Below, piece by piece: positions 15,170 to 24,429 of a stretch of DNA of 47,520 nucleotides. A program made the position numbers and the translations under genes. The first letter of the stretch is position 1. Every line of letters begins with the position of its first letter. This stretch comes from Lentisphaeria bacterium. Its GTDB lineage: Bacteria; Verrucomicrobiota; Lentisphaeria; Victivallales; Victivallaceae. The notes beneath the pieces are model-generated. The model searched no databases. It had not been told where the DNA came from and worked only from the letters and a program-made list of their open reading frames with translations. The stretch covers positions 1 through 47,520 of the forward strand of contig JAFVZS010000042.1 in assembly GCA_017508015.1 (NCBI GenBank), read 5' to 3'.

Positions 15170-16615
15170 ATGTTTGATTCGTTGAGTGACAGACTCCACG
15201 GGATCTTTAAAAAGCTCCGTGGAGAGAGCCGCCTTTCGGAATCCAACATCGCCGAAGCGATGCGCGATATCCGTCTGGCACTGCTGGAAGCCGATGTAAA
15301 TGCGGCCATCGCCGATGAGTTTATTGCGGCAGTCAAAGAATCCTGTCTGGGACAGGAAGTTTTGAGAAGCGTCACCCCGGGGCAGCAGATCGTCAGGATC
15401 GTTCATGACCGGATGGTCGAATTGCTCGGCGGCGGTGCCGGTGAATTGGAGTTGAAAAACCGGCCGTCGGTGATCATGCTGGTCGGTCTTCACGGCAGCG
15501 GTAAAACCACCACCGCCGGTAAACTTGCGCTGAAGCTGCGTCAGGATGGCCGCAAGGTAATGCTGGTCGCCGGTGATGTGTACCGTCCGGCGGCTATCGA
15601 TCAGTTGGAAACGCTCGGTCAGCAGATTAATGTGCCGGTTCATGTGGAGCGGACAAGTGTCAATGTGGCGGCGATAGCCTGTGATGCAGTGGCGGTGGCC
15701 AAACGGGAAAATTTTGATTGCGTGATCATTGATACTGCCGGACGGCTGCAAATTGATGAAACGATGGTTCAGGAGCTTATCCGCATCCGTCAGGCGGTCA
15801 ATCCTGATGAGATACTGCTGGTCGCTGATGCGGCGTTGGGCCAGGAAGCGGTATCTGTCGCTGAAAACTTTCATAAGGCATTGGCACTTACCGGTTTCAT
15901 TCTTACCAAACTGGATGGCGATGCCCGCGGCGGTGCGGCGTTATCGATCCGCAAAGTGACCGGAGTGCCGGTGAAATTTGCCGGTTTCGGTGAAAAACTT
16001 GAGGCTCTTGAGGTGTTCCATCCGGATCGGATGGCTGGCCGGATCCTCGGCATGGGTGATGTGGTTTCGCTCGTTGAAAAAGCTGCAGCTGAAATTGACG
16101 AGGAAGAGGCCCGGAAGCTTCAGGAAAAGCTTAAAAAAAATAAATTTGACTACGATGATTTTCTTGCCCAGCTCAAACAGATCAGCCGTTTGGGCGGCAT
16201 GGAAGGCATTTTGAAGTTTCTTCCCGGCGGCAAACAGATCAGCAATGCGCTTTCAAGTGTGGATAAAAAGCAATTTGCCCGTATGGAAGCGATGGTGCAT
16301 TCCATGACTAAAGCTGAACGGGCCAATCCGGATTTGATCGATTTTTCCCGGCGTAAACGTATTGCCCGCGGTTGCGGTTTGCCGACGGAAGCGGTCAGTT
16401 CTTTCGTCAAACAGTTTGAAATGATGCGTAAAATGATGCGTCCCGGCGGCATGCTCGGTCGTATGGCGGCAACCGGAACTATGCCGGAGTTTACCCCCGG
16501 CGGCGGTATTGTCGGTGCTCCGGCGGCAATCAGCAAAAAAGCGCAGGAACATAAAAAGAAGCTGGCTAAACTGGCTAAAAAAGAGCGTGCCAAACAGCGT
16601 AAACGTAAAAAATAA
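15170..16615 (+). CDS. ffh: Signal recognition particle protein Ffh
   Basis: 481 residues. Ffh binds SRP RNA and signal peptides of nascent membrane proteins and delivers ribosomes to FtsY, with GTP hydrolysis. Domains: N helical bundle (1-90), G domain with GLHGSGKTT (106-114), DTAGR, and TKLDGDARGG, then the M domain (about 330-450) with methionine-rich MMRKMMRPGGMLGRM. The C-terminal tail is very basic (many Lys/Arg after residue 455), longer than in many Ffh proteins, and could add RNA affinity. It heads a plus-strand run with the membrane TPR-like gene 15 bp downstream. Confidence 0.97.
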   Translation: MFDSLSDRLHGIFKKLRGESRLSESNIAEAMRDIRLALLEADVNAAIADEFIAAVKESCLGQEVLRSVTPGQQIVRIVHDRMVELLGGGAGELELKNRPSVIMLVGLHGSGKTTTAGKLALKLRQDGRKVMLVAGDVYRPAAIDQLETLGQQINVPVHVERTSVNVAAIACDAVAVAKRENFDCVIIDTAGRLQIDETMVQELIRIRQAVNPDEILLVADAALGQEAVSVAENFHKALALTGFILTKLDGDARGGAALSIRKVTGVPVKFAGFGEKLEALEVFHPDRMAGRILGMGDVVSLVEKAAAEIDEEEARKLQEKLKKNKFDYDDFLAQLKQISRLGGMEGILKFLPGGKQISNALSSVDKKQFARMEAMVHSMTKAERANPDLIDFSRRKRIARGCGLPTEAVSSFVKQFEMMRKMMRPGGMLGRMAATGTMPEFTPGGGIVGAPAAISKKAQEHKKKLAKLAKKERAKQRKRKK

Positions 16616-16630
16616 GACAGAGGTATTGAG

Positions 16631-17428
16631 ATGTTGGGTTTTATCGTTGTTATTGCTTTGGGTGCGGTAACCGGATATTTTTCGTATGAAGCATGGGGAA
16701 TGGGTTGGGGTATAACCTGTTCGGTATTGGCGATGATCCTCGGCTGGGCGGTCATCGGTTTGACATTGCGCCGTTTTATCGGTGTACGTCAGATGAAGAT
16801 TCAGGAGATCATGCAGGATGCCCAGAATAAAGTCAACCGGCAGTTGGAGATTTTCAACCGCCGTCCGCCGTCAAGTATGAAAGCTGCCCGGGAAATTCTG
16901 GAAAATCTTCAATTTTCCGCCATCCGCAAATCGTTGGCTGAGCTTGAAGGTTACAAAAAATATTATCTGTGGAATGCCATGCTTGCCAAGCAGGTCAATG
17001 CGATGAAAGTGCAGCTCTATTTCCAGTTGCGTGAATACGACAAAGTTGACGGATTGCTGCCCAAAGCACTGCTCTTTGATCCGCAGAGCATCGCTATCAA
17101 AATGGTGCGTATGTATAAGAATAATGACAGTAAACTGGATAAATTTTTCCGGCTCAAATGCTGGCGGTTCAAAGGTGAGAACGGAGCTTTTCTTGCCTGC
17201 GTTTACGCTTGGATCAAGCTGAAGCAGGAAAAGCCGGAAGCGGCTCTGGAAGCATTGAAAAATGCGGCCAAATCCAGCGATAATCAGGTTTTGATCGAAA
17301 ATATTGACCATTTGACCAATGGCAAGATCAAGCACTTCAGCAACTCCGGATTCGGAGATAACTGGTATGCTCTGGCTCTGGAAGAGCCGAAAATGAAAAA
17401 ACAGCGTCAGCAGGGACGGATGTTCTGA
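16631..17428 (+). CDS. Membrane-anchored helical-repeat protein, function unknown
   Basis: 265 residues, not assigned to a named family. Two hydrophobic segments (about 2-22 and 26-47) anchor it in the membrane; the remaining 215 residues are predicted mostly helical and look TPR-like (paired Ala/Leu/Tyr patterns, AWIKLKQEKPEAALEALKNAAKSS). Placed 15 bp after ffh and 18 bp before a Minf_1886 gene, so probably co-transcribed. A scaffold or assembly role is possible but not shown. Confidence 0.7.
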   Translation: MLGFIVVIALGAVTGYFSYEAWGMGWGITCSVLAMILGWAVIGLTLRRFIGVRQMKIQEIMQDAQNKVNRQLEIFNRRPPSSMKAAREILENLQFSAIRKSLAELEGYKKYYLWNAMLAKQVNAMKVQLYFQLREYDKVDGLLPKALLFDPQSIAIKMVRMYKNNDSKLDKFFRLKCWRFKGENGAFLACVYAWIKLKQEKPEAALEALKNAAKSSDNQVLIENIDHLTNGKIKHFSNSGFGDNWYALALEEPKMKKQRQQGRMF

Positions 17429-17446
17429 ATGGCGGAGTGTTGAATA

Positions 17447-17842
17447 ATGGAATCTGAATTCAGCCGTAAAGTTGCCTTGCTGAAAGCACAGGATCCCCGC
17501 TTTACCGGAGAAGCGTATCATTTTATTGCCGATGCCGTGACCTTTACCGTATCCCGGTTGACTGCACACCGGCATGTTTCTGCTGCCGAATTGCTCGATG
17601 GCATCCGGGATTTTGCTGTCAGCCGTTTCGGTGCGGTTGCCGCACCGGTGTTGACCAGTTGGGGAATGGAAAAAGAGGATGATGCCGGTGCGGTGGTCTA
17701 TTTGCTGATCGGAGCCGGATTGCTGCGGGCATCGGAAAATGATTCCCCGGATGATTTCAAAACCGGACGGCCGTTGATGCCGGGGATGCCGCTTATCCGC
17801 AGTGTCCGGCGTAAGACGGATAAACTTCCCTTTATTGATTAG
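17447..17842 (+). CDS. Minf_1886-family conserved protein
   Basis: 131 residues. The pattern HFIADAVTFTVSRL, HVSAAELLDGIRDFAVSRFG and LTSWGMEKEDDAGAVVYLLIGAGLL matches the small protein family named after Minf_1886, known chiefly from Verrucomicrobia, Planctomycetes and relatives. Its function is not known to me. It is useful as a taxonomic marker for the PVC group. It lies between the ffh-linked membrane protein and the M16 peptidase (10-bp gap). Confidence 0.75.
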   Translation: MESEFSRKVALLKAQDPRFTGEAYHFIADAVTFTVSRLTAHRHVSAAELLDGIRDFAVSRFGAVAAPVLTSWGMEKEDDAGAVVYLLIGAGLLRASENDSPDDFKTGRPLMPGMPLIRSVRRKTDKLPFID

Positions 17843-17852
17843 AGGCAAGATC

Positions 17853-20372
17853 ATGGGAATTTTGAGCAGAACAGTTACAACAGAGTTGGATAATGGTATC
17901 CGGCTCTGTTGTTTTCATCGTCCGGGGGCCTCGGTTGAGTTTCAATTTTATGTGACGACCGGCAGTATTCATGAGGGGAAGAATCTGGGATGCGGATTAT
18001 CCCATTTTCTGGAACACATGGCTTTTCAGGGGTGTGCCGGTTATCCGGAGCGCAGTGTGGCGGAAACTGTCAATGCGCTTGGTGGAGATGTCAATGCTTA
18101 TACCAGCTATGACCGCACCTGTTACACCATGCAAATGCCGGTGAATCATTGGCGCAAAGCTGTGGATATACTGTCTGCCATGGTGCGTCACCCGGAGTTT
18201 CCGGAGGCCCGTTTCCTTGCGGAAAAAGAGGTTATTTTGCGGGAATGTGAAAGGGGCAATGATGACCCGGGGCGTAAGATGCATGAGCGTTTTCTCCGTA
18301 TGATGTTCATGACTCATCCGATGCGGCATCCGGTGATCGGTTATCCGGAAATGATCTCCACGGTCAGCCGGGAAATGATGCTGGAATATCATCGGGCCTG
18401 TTACACTCCGGAACGTTGTGTGATCGTGGCGGTAGGTGATTTGAATGCGGCTGATTTTTTTGAAGCGGTAAATGAGAAACTTGGTGACTGGCCGCGTTGC
18501 GGACTTGAGGTACAGAGTTTTCCGCTTGAAGCACTGCCGGTATCGGCCAGACGCAGTGAATTGATTTTTCCGGATTCCGTTGAACGTCTTTTTTATGGGG
18601 TTCGCGGACCGTGGTTCGGTGAGGCGGATGCTCCGGCTTTTGAATTGCTTTTCGGTGTGCTCGGCACCGGTGAAGGTTCCATACTGAATCGGCATTTGGT
18701 GTTGGAAAATCAACTTGCGCTCGGCGTCAGCAGTTTTTGTTACTCGTTGTGCGGTTCATCATTTGCCGGAGTTACGGCCAAATGTGAATCCGGAAAACTG
18801 GATAAACTGCACTCCGCTTTGCTTAAAGAATTGGAAAAAGTCGCCAGAGGGAATATCCGCAAATCGCATGTGGAGCGTGAAAAAGGTCAACTTTATGCTG
18901 ATTATTTGCGTAATTTGCGTGAACCGGCCAATATCGCCGGGGAAATTGCCGGCGGCATGATATACGATAATTCTCCGGAAACCGGGGACCGGTATTTGAA
19001 ACAGCTGCAAAAGACCGGATTTGACGAAGTGCGTAGCGCAGCGGAAAAGTATCTGGATACTTCCCGCTGGGTGTGCGTGTGTCAGCGCAACAAGGCTGTA
19101 AACGTAAAAAAGCCAGGGGCATCCCGGGGTATTCCGATGGATAAATTTTTTACATCCGGAGATGTTCCGGTACTTTATGTGCCGGATGGTCAACTGCCGC
19201 TTTGCAGCTTTTTTATGGTGATTTCCGGGGGGATTCTCCATGAACCGGCCGGATGTTACGGTATTTCCCGGCTGTTGGCTGCGGTTTTTACTTCCGGCGG
19301 CGGCAGATATGATGAAGAAACGTTGCTGGAAAAATTCGATGAGTGCGGTATGGAGTTGAATGTTTCTCCCGGAGCGAACTCCATAACCATTGAATTTTCC
19401 GCGCCGAAACGTAAAATGAATCGGGCGATGGAGTTGATCTGCACTGTTTTGCGGGAGCCGCATTTTGAAGCCGATGCAGTTGAGCGTGAGAAAAAACGCT
19501 GCCTTGAAGCGATCAGTGAAAGAGCTGCCGTTCCGGTGCGTGCGGCTTTTGACCGTGCATCCCGGTTGCTGTATGGTTCACATCCTTATGCGTTTGCCAA
19601 GACCGGCGATGCCGGGGATCTGGCACTGCTGGATCGTGAAAAGGTGGCGGAGTTTTTCCGTCACTGCTGTGCCGGGCCGAAAGCTTACGGATTCGGCGGG
19701 GATTGCAAAATTCAGGATGTGAAAAAATGGAGTGAAATGCTGGATGATGCTCTCGATGGCAAAGGCGGAACGGTATTGAAACGTCCGGCACTGCCGGTGT
19801 TCCCGGAATGCATTCAGTCTGAATCTTTCTCTTTGCCCCGGGAACAGACGGTGGTTCTCCGGATGCTGCCGGGAATTGCCAGTGCCGGTGATCCGGATAT
19901 CGATCTGCTGGAAATTTTGCATCATGCTGAAAATGGTTTGGCTTCCAAGTTATTCAAAAGTATCCGTGAAGATCATGCTTTAAGTTATTCAGTGGGAATG
20001 AGCTTTTTTGCCGGATTTCACCCCGGAGCAATAAGTTTTTATGCGATGACTGCCGCCGGTGCTGAAAATGAAGTTCTCGATCTTATTGAAAAAGAGATCC
20101 GGCGTCTGGCAGAGAATGGTTTGAGTGAGGAAGAATTCAAGGCCGCTCAAAGCGGAATGATTTTTGACCTTGACAGAATGTTTGACTCCGCAGAAAATCT
20201 GTTGCGCAATGCGGTGATGGATGCTTACTACGGCCGGGATGCCGATGAATTGAGAAAACGCAAAGAGCATATCATGGCTTTGGATGCCGCTGAATTTAAC
20301 CGGAGAATACGGAAATTCTTTAAAGAGGCCGCCGGTGTGAAATTGATTGTTTTGCCGGATGGTAAAAATTGA
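17853..20372 (+). CDS. M16 family zinc metallopeptidase (insulinase/pitrilysin type)
   Basis: 839 residues, composed of two homologous M16 halves. The inverted zinc motif HFLEH is at 51-55 (H51, E54, H55) with the third ligand E131 exactly 76 residues after H55, as expected. The second half (from about 440) starts VPVLYVPDGQLPLCSFFM and lacks HxxEH, the usual inactive C-terminal partner domain. No signal peptide is evident. ATG at 17853 follows AGAGGCAA; an earlier in-frame start would overlap the Minf_1886 gene. The stop codon falls at the junction of a 13-bp tandem duplication. Likely role: degradation of peptides. Confidence 0.9.
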   Translation: MGILSRTVTTELDNGIRLCCFHRPGASVEFQFYVTTGSIHEGKNLGCGLSHFLEHMAFQGCAGYPERSVAETVNALGGDVNAYTSYDRTCYTMQMPVNHWRKAVDILSAMVRHPEFPEARFLAEKEVILRECERGNDDPGRKMHERFLRMMFMTHPMRHPVIGYPEMISTVSREMMLEYHRACYTPERCVIVAVGDLNAADFFEAVNEKLGDWPRCGLEVQSFPLEALPVSARRSELIFPDSVERLFYGVRGPWFGEADAPAFELLFGVLGTGEGSILNRHLVLENQLALGVSSFCYSLCGSSFAGVTAKCESGKLDKLHSALLKELEKVARGNIRKSHVEREKGQLYADYLRNLREPANIAGEIAGGMIYDNSPETGDRYLKQLQKTGFDEVRSAAEKYLDTSRWVCVCQRNKAVNVKKPGASRGIPMDKFFTSGDVPVLYVPDGQLPLCSFFMVISGGILHEPAGCYGISRLLAAVFTSGGGRYDEETLLEKFDECGMELNVSPGANSITIEFSAPKRKMNRAMELICTVLREPHFEADAVEREKKRCLEAISERAAVPVRAAFDRASRLLYGSHPYAFAKTGDAGDLALLDREKVAEFFRHCCAGPKAYGFGGDCKIQDVKKWSEMLDDALDGKGGTVLKRPALPVFPECIQSESFSLPREQTVVLRMLPGIASAGDPDIDLLEILHHAENGLASKLFKSIREDHALSYSVGMSFFAGFHPGAISFYAMTAAGAENEVLDLIEKEIRRLAENGLSEEEFKAAQSGMIFDLDRMFDSAENLLRNAVMDAYYGRDADELRKRKEHIMALDAAEFNRRIRKFFKEAAGVKLIVLPDGKN

Positions 20373-20383
20373 TGGTAAAAATT
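20358..20383 (+). repeat. 13-bp tandem duplication across the M16 stop codon
   Basis: GATGGTAAAAATT occurs twice back to back (20358-20370, 20371-20383). The first copy encodes the last residues DGKN and the stop TGA is made across the junction. Confidence 0.8.
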
Positions 20384-20395
20384 CTTTGCGGCCCC

Positions 20396-20424
20396 TTGCC
20401 GGAAAAGAGTTGAAAAGGTATATT
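20396..20424 (+). promoter_or_regulatory. Putative promoter of the pyrRBC run
   Basis: -35 TTGCCG (20396-20401), 17-bp spacer, -10 TATATT (20419-20424), with a second possible -10 TATAAT at 20424-20429. A leader of about 75 nt precedes pyrR (GGAG ribosome site). It contains the loop sequence CAGAGAGG at 20431-20438. Confidence 0.5.
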
Positions 20425-20505
20425 ATAATTCAGAGAGGGGATTTTTCAGAATTAAAGAAAATTTTGTAAATCACCTTAAAATGTAAAAATTTCCGGAGAA
20501 AAAGT

Positions 20506-21048
20506 ATGACTTCATCACAACTTTTTGATGCGGAACAGATGATGTCCGGCATCCGGGATCTTGCCCGGCAGATCGCGGATCACTTTACTGATTCCGATCG
20601 TGACATCGCTCTGGTGGGGATTCACCAGCTCGGAGTGCCGCTGGCCCGTCTGCTCCATGAGGAATTGGGGAAACTCAATTTGAAAACCGAATTCGGAATG
20701 CTGGATATCACCATGTACCGTGATGACATCGGTACCCGCAGCATGCTGCCGAGGATCCATGAAACGGTGATTTCCTTTGATGTAAATGATAAGGAGATCA
20801 TTCTGGTCGATGATGTACTGTCTACCGGCAGAACGATCCGGGCGGCTCTGGATGCTTTGACCGATTACGGCCGGCCGGGATTGATCCGGCTGGCGGTGTT
20901 GGTCGACCGTGGAGAACCGGAATTCCCGATCCGGGCGGATTTTGTCGGTTTCAAGATCGCTCTGCCGGCAGAACGCAAGGTGTTGGTGAATTTTGAGGCC
21001 GTTCCCGGCATGAGTGCCGGAATATTTGATGTTAACTGGCAAAAATAA
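20506..21048 (+). CDS. pyrR: Bifunctional pyr operon regulator / uracil phosphoribosyltransferase
   Basis: 180 residues. PyrR binds pyr mRNA in response to UMP/UTP and also makes UMP from uracil and PRPP. The PRPP-binding loop is clear as ILVDDVLSTGRT (about 98-109). The N-terminal dimer region and the basic segment around RMIHETV-type positions (here PRIHETVISF) fit the family. It is first in the run pyrR-pyrB-pyrC. No terminator/antiterminator pair is obvious in the leader, so if it regulates here the mechanism is not the standard Bacillus attenuation. Confidence 0.92.
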   Translation: MTSSQLFDAEQMMSGIRDLARQIADHFTDSDRDIALVGIHQLGVPLARLLHEELGKLNLKTEFGMLDITMYRDDIGTRSMLPRIHETVISFDVNDKEIILVDDVLSTGRTIRAALDALTDYGRPGLIRLAVLVDRGEPEFPIRADFVGFKIALPAERKVLVNFEAVPGMSAGIFDVNWQK

Positions 21049-21071
21049 AAATAACAGAAACGGGAATTACG

Positions 21072-21995
21072 ATGCAGTGGAAAAGAAAAGACTTGCTCGG
21101 TCTGTATGACTTGAGTGCCGAAGAGATCACATTTATCCTCGACACTGCCGCCGAATTTAAAAAAGTTTCTGAGCGGAGAGTGAAAAAAGTCCCCGCTCTG
21201 CGCGGCATGACGGTGGTGAATTTTTTTGTTGAACCCAGTACCCGTACCCGGGTTTCATTTGAACTTGCTGAACAGCGTCTGAGTGCGGATATTGTCAATA
21301 TGCAGGCGCAGGCCAGCAGTTTGCTTAAAGGTGAAACCATGTTGGATACGGTGAAAAATATTGAAGCTCTTCAGGTCGATCTGGTCGTTATGCGTCACAG
21401 TGCCACCGGAGCGCAGAATTTTATCGCCGACCGCCTTAAATGCGGAGTGATCAATGCCGGTGACGGTGCTCATGAACATCCTACTCAGGGATTGCTTGAT
21501 TTGTTTACCATCCGGGAAAAGAAGGGCGGTTTCAAGGGACTTAATGTTTCCATTGTCGGCGATATCCTTCACAGCCGGGTCGCCAGAAGCAATATCTGGG
21601 GATTGCTGAAACTCGGGGCGAATGTTACCGTGGCCGGTCCTTCGACACTTGTTCCCCGGGAATTTGAAGAGATCGGTGTGCGGGTGTGTCACAATTTGAA
21701 AGATGCTGTTGCCAATGCTGATGTGGTCAATTTGTTGAGGATCCAGCATGAAAGACAGAATAACGGCTTTTTCCCCGGTATCGGTGAATATTCTGCGAAT
21801 TTCGGGGTGAAAGCGGCCACGATGGAGTGGATGAAACCGGATACATTGATTATGCATCCCGGGCCGATCAACCGGGATGTCGAGTTGGCCGGTGAAGTTG
21901 CCGACGGAGAAAATTCCGTGATTTTGGAACAGGTTACCAATGGTCTTGCCGTGCGTATGGCGGTGTTGTTTTTAGTAGCGGGGTGCCGGAAATGA
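21072..21995 (+). CDS. pyrB: Aspartate carbamoyltransferase, catalytic subunit
   Basis: 307 residues, normal length. Makes N-carbamoyl-L-aspartate from carbamoyl phosphate and aspartate, the committed step of pyrimidine synthesis. Carbamoyl-phosphate binding motif PSTRTR (about 54-59), the loop HPTQGLLD, and HPGPINRDVE near the C-terminus are all present. No pyrI regulatory gene follows. Its TGA overlaps the ATG of pyrC. Confidence 0.96.
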   Translation: MQWKRKDLLGLYDLSAEEITFILDTAAEFKKVSERRVKKVPALRGMTVVNFFVEPSTRTRVSFELAEQRLSADIVNMQAQASSLLKGETMLDTVKNIEALQVDLVVMRHSATGAQNFIADRLKCGVINAGDGAHEHPTQGLLDLFTIREKKGGFKGLNVSIVGDILHSRVARSNIWGLLKLGANVTVAGPSTLVPREFEEIGVRVCHNLKDAVANADVVNLLRIQHERQNNGFFPGIGEYSANFGVKAATMEWMKPDTLIMHPGPINRDVELAGEVADGENSVILEQVTNGLAVRMAVLFLVAGCRK

Positions 21996-23266
21996 GTGAA
22001 TTGTTGTTGAAAAATGCCCGGATCATTGATCCGGTGCGCAATCTTGATGAAATTGGCGATATTGCCATTGCCGATGGCGTGATTGTGGAATCCGGGGCCC
22101 TGAAATCACCGGAAGTGATCGATTTGACCGGAAAAGTTCTCTCCCCCGGATTTATTGATGTGCATGTGCATTTGCGTCAGCCGGGGAATACAACGGCTGA
22201 AACGATCGCCAGCGGTACGGCGGCTGCCGCCGCCGGCGGATTTACTTCCATTGTAGCCATGCCCAATACCAGTCCGTCAGCGGATACCGCCGGCGCGATC
22301 GAATATCTCCGGAGAATCGCCGTTGAACAGGGCGTAGTCAAAGTTCTGCCTTGCGGCAATATGACCAAAGGCGGCAAGGGCGAGGAAATGGCCGGGATCG
22401 GTTCCTTGAAAAATGCCGGAGTGGTCGCATTGAGCGATGATGGTAAATGTATTCAGGATCACGGTTTGATGCGTCATGTCGTCGAATATGCCAAAAGTTT
22501 TGACCTGCCGATCCTCGACCACTGCGAAGAGACCACACTGGCGGCCGGCGGCGTGATGAATGAGGGTAAATGGTCGGTTCTGCTGGGCATGAATGGCATC
22601 CCCGGAGCTTCAGAAGAATTGATCATTGCCCGCAATATCATTTTTGCCAGAGAGATCAATTGGAAAATCCATATGCAGCATGTCAGTACCCGTGAGAGTG
22701 TGGATATGTTGCGCCGTGCCAGAGCTAAAGGTATTCCGGTGACCGGAGAAGCCACTCCGCATCACTTGAGTCTGACTGATGAGTATGTCAAAAAATTTGA
22801 CACCAACTATAAAATGAATCCGCCGTTGCGCAGTGAGGATGACCGGCAGGCTTTGATTGAGGGTATCGCTGACGGTACGATTACGGTGATAGCCACCGAC
22901 CACGCACCGCACACGCAGACGGCCAAGCTGGTTGAATTTGACCATGCTCCATTTGGTATTATCGGTTTGGAAACTGCGTTGCCGGTTTGTTTTACCCGGC
23001 TGGTAGTGCCGGGTATCATCACGATTCCGCAGTTGATTTCCAAGCTCACCGCCGGTCCGGCGGAGGTGTTGGGGATCAGAGATTATTCTCTGGCTGCCGG
23101 GCATGCGGCGGATATTACGGTATTTGATCCGGAAGCTGAATATGTGATCGACAAAAATACCTTCCGTTCCAAATCCCGCAATACGCCATTTGACGGTATG
23201 AAGGTACGGGGCAAGATCAACCTGACCGTGGTTGACGGCAGGATCGTCTATCGGGAAGGGTGCTGA
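21992..23266 (+). CDS. pyrC: Dihydroorotase
   Basis: 424 residues, class I (PyrC/AllB-like, long form). Closes carbamoyl-aspartate to dihydroorotate with a two-zinc centre. Zinc ligands visible in DVHVHLRQPG, DHCEE, MQHVS and the catalytic Asp in ATDHAPH. The start ATG at 21992 overlaps the pyrB stop (ATGA), which implies translational coupling; GTG at 21983 is also in frame but would extend into pyrB. Confidence 0.95.
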   Translation: MSELLLKNARIIDPVRNLDEIGDIAIADGVIVESGALKSPEVIDLTGKVLSPGFIDVHVHLRQPGNTTAETIASGTAAAAAGGFTSIVAMPNTSPSADTAGAIEYLRRIAVEQGVVKVLPCGNMTKGGKGEEMAGIGSLKNAGVVALSDDGKCIQDHGLMRHVVEYAKSFDLPILDHCEETTLAAGGVMNEGKWSVLLGMNGIPGASEELIIARNIIFAREINWKIHMQHVSTRESVDMLRRARAKGIPVTGEATPHHLSLTDEYVKKFDTNYKMNPPLRSEDDRQALIEGIADGTITVIATDHAPHTQTAKLVEFDHAPFGIIGLETALPVCFTRLVVPGIITIPQLISKLTAGPAEVLGIRDYSLAAGHAADITVFDPEAEYVIDKNTFRSKSRNTPFDGMKVRGKINLTVVDGRIVYREGC

Positions 23267-23270
23267 ACTT

Positions 23271-24422
23271 ATGGAAATGGATGCCGCATTTCTTTCTGAA
23301 ATAGCTGATTTCCGCAAGGAATTGCACCGGATCCCGGAAACCAGTGGTTTGGAATTTAAAACCTGCGAAGTTATCCGTCGGGAATTGGCGAAAATCCCCG
23401 GAGTGCGGGTATTGCCGCCGTTTTTGCAAACGGATACAGTGGCATTTATCGACGGTTGTGCGCCGGGTAAAAATGTGACACTGCGTGCTGACATTGATGC
23501 GTTGGCAGTTCCGGAGGAGACCGGGGTGGATTTTGCCTCGGAAACTCCGGGGCAGATGCATGCTTGCGGCCATGATGTGCATTGTGCCATTTTGCTGGGA
23601 GCTGCGAAAATTCTGGCGGCGAAACGCCATGAATTCAATGGATCGGTGCGTTTGGTTTTTCAGCCCGGTGAAGAAGGGACCGCAATGGCACGTGATCTGA
23701 TCGCTGCCGGAGCATTGAATGAACCGAGACCGGATTTTGTGACGGCGCTTCATGTGGAACCGGGAATCGGCCTGGGAAGCATCGGCTTGCGTGAAGGCTG
23801 TATGGCCAGCTCCTGTTTGCATTACAAGGTGGTATTTACCGGAAAAGGCGGTCACGGCAGTATGCCGCATCTTTCGCGTAATCCGATTCTTGCTGCCGCG
23901 GCGGCAATCGGAGAATTGCAGTATGTTGTGACCAACCGGATCGATGTGAAAAAACCGGCAGTGATGAGTATCTGCAACATCATCGGCGGAGCAATGGATA
24001 ATGTGATCCCTGAAAGTTGCGAATTTGGCGGTACATTACGCAGCTTGGATAATGAAACGGCCAAAGAACTTTACCAGGCATTGCAGGAAATTTGTCATGG
24101 CATTGCTGAAGTGCACCGCTGCCGGTGTGATATTTCCATCAGCGGTGATTATCCGGCCGTGATCAACTCTGCCAGCGGAGTTGAAGTGGCGGTAAAAGCG
24201 GCGCAGAGGGCCGGTCTCAGTATCCGGATGCTGCCGTCTTCGGCAATGAGTTCAGAAGATTTCGCCTGCTTTTTGATGGATGCTCCGGATGGTGTATTTG
24301 TCCGTCTCGGTGTGGGTGAAAATTTACCGCCGCTGCATAATGTGAAGTTTTTACCGCCGGAAGAGGCCTTCAAGCCGGGGATTGAATACATGGTTTCAGC
24401 CGCATTGACGGCTCTGGAGTGA
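23271..24422 (+). CDS. M20-family amidohydrolase (N-acyl amino acid / hippurate hydrolase type)
   Basis: 383 residues. This peptidase branch removes acyl groups from amino acids or related amides. Metal ligands and family motifs: RADIDALAVPEETG, HACGHDVHCAILLG, FQPGEEG, ALHVEPG. The ATG at 23271 lies 4 bp after pyrC with GGGAAGGG upstream, so it is in the pyr run, though its substrate need not be a pyrimidine intermediate. A hydantoinase/carbamoylase-type activity is less likely because the motif set fits the IAA-amino acid hydrolase/hippuricase branch. Confidence 0.88.
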   Translation: MEMDAAFLSEIADFRKELHRIPETSGLEFKTCEVIRRELAKIPGVRVLPPFLQTDTVAFIDGCAPGKNVTLRADIDALAVPEETGVDFASETPGQMHACGHDVHCAILLGAAKILAAKRHEFNGSVRLVFQPGEEGTAMARDLIAAGALNEPRPDFVTALHVEPGIGLGSIGLREGCMASSCLHYKVVFTGKGGHGSMPHLSRNPILAAAAAIGELQYVVTNRIDVKKPAVMSICNIIGGAMDNVIPESCEFGGTLRSLDNETAKELYQALQEICHGIAEVHRCRCDISISGDYPAVINSASGVEVAVKAAQRAGLSIRMLPSSAMSSEDFACFLMDAPDGVFVRLGVGENLPPLHNVKFLPPEEAFKPGIEYMVSAALTALE

Positions 24423-24429
24423 TCCGGCA

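Noticed and set aside
16871-17854. 327-codon minus-strand open frame opposite the TPR-like and Minf_1886 genes
   Set aside because: Antisense to genes with good ribosome sites and coding pattern; no recognisable motif.
22610-23638. 342-codon minus-strand open frame over pyrC and the M20 gene
   Set aside because: Antisense shadow of two well-supported genes; no family motif and an implausible composition.
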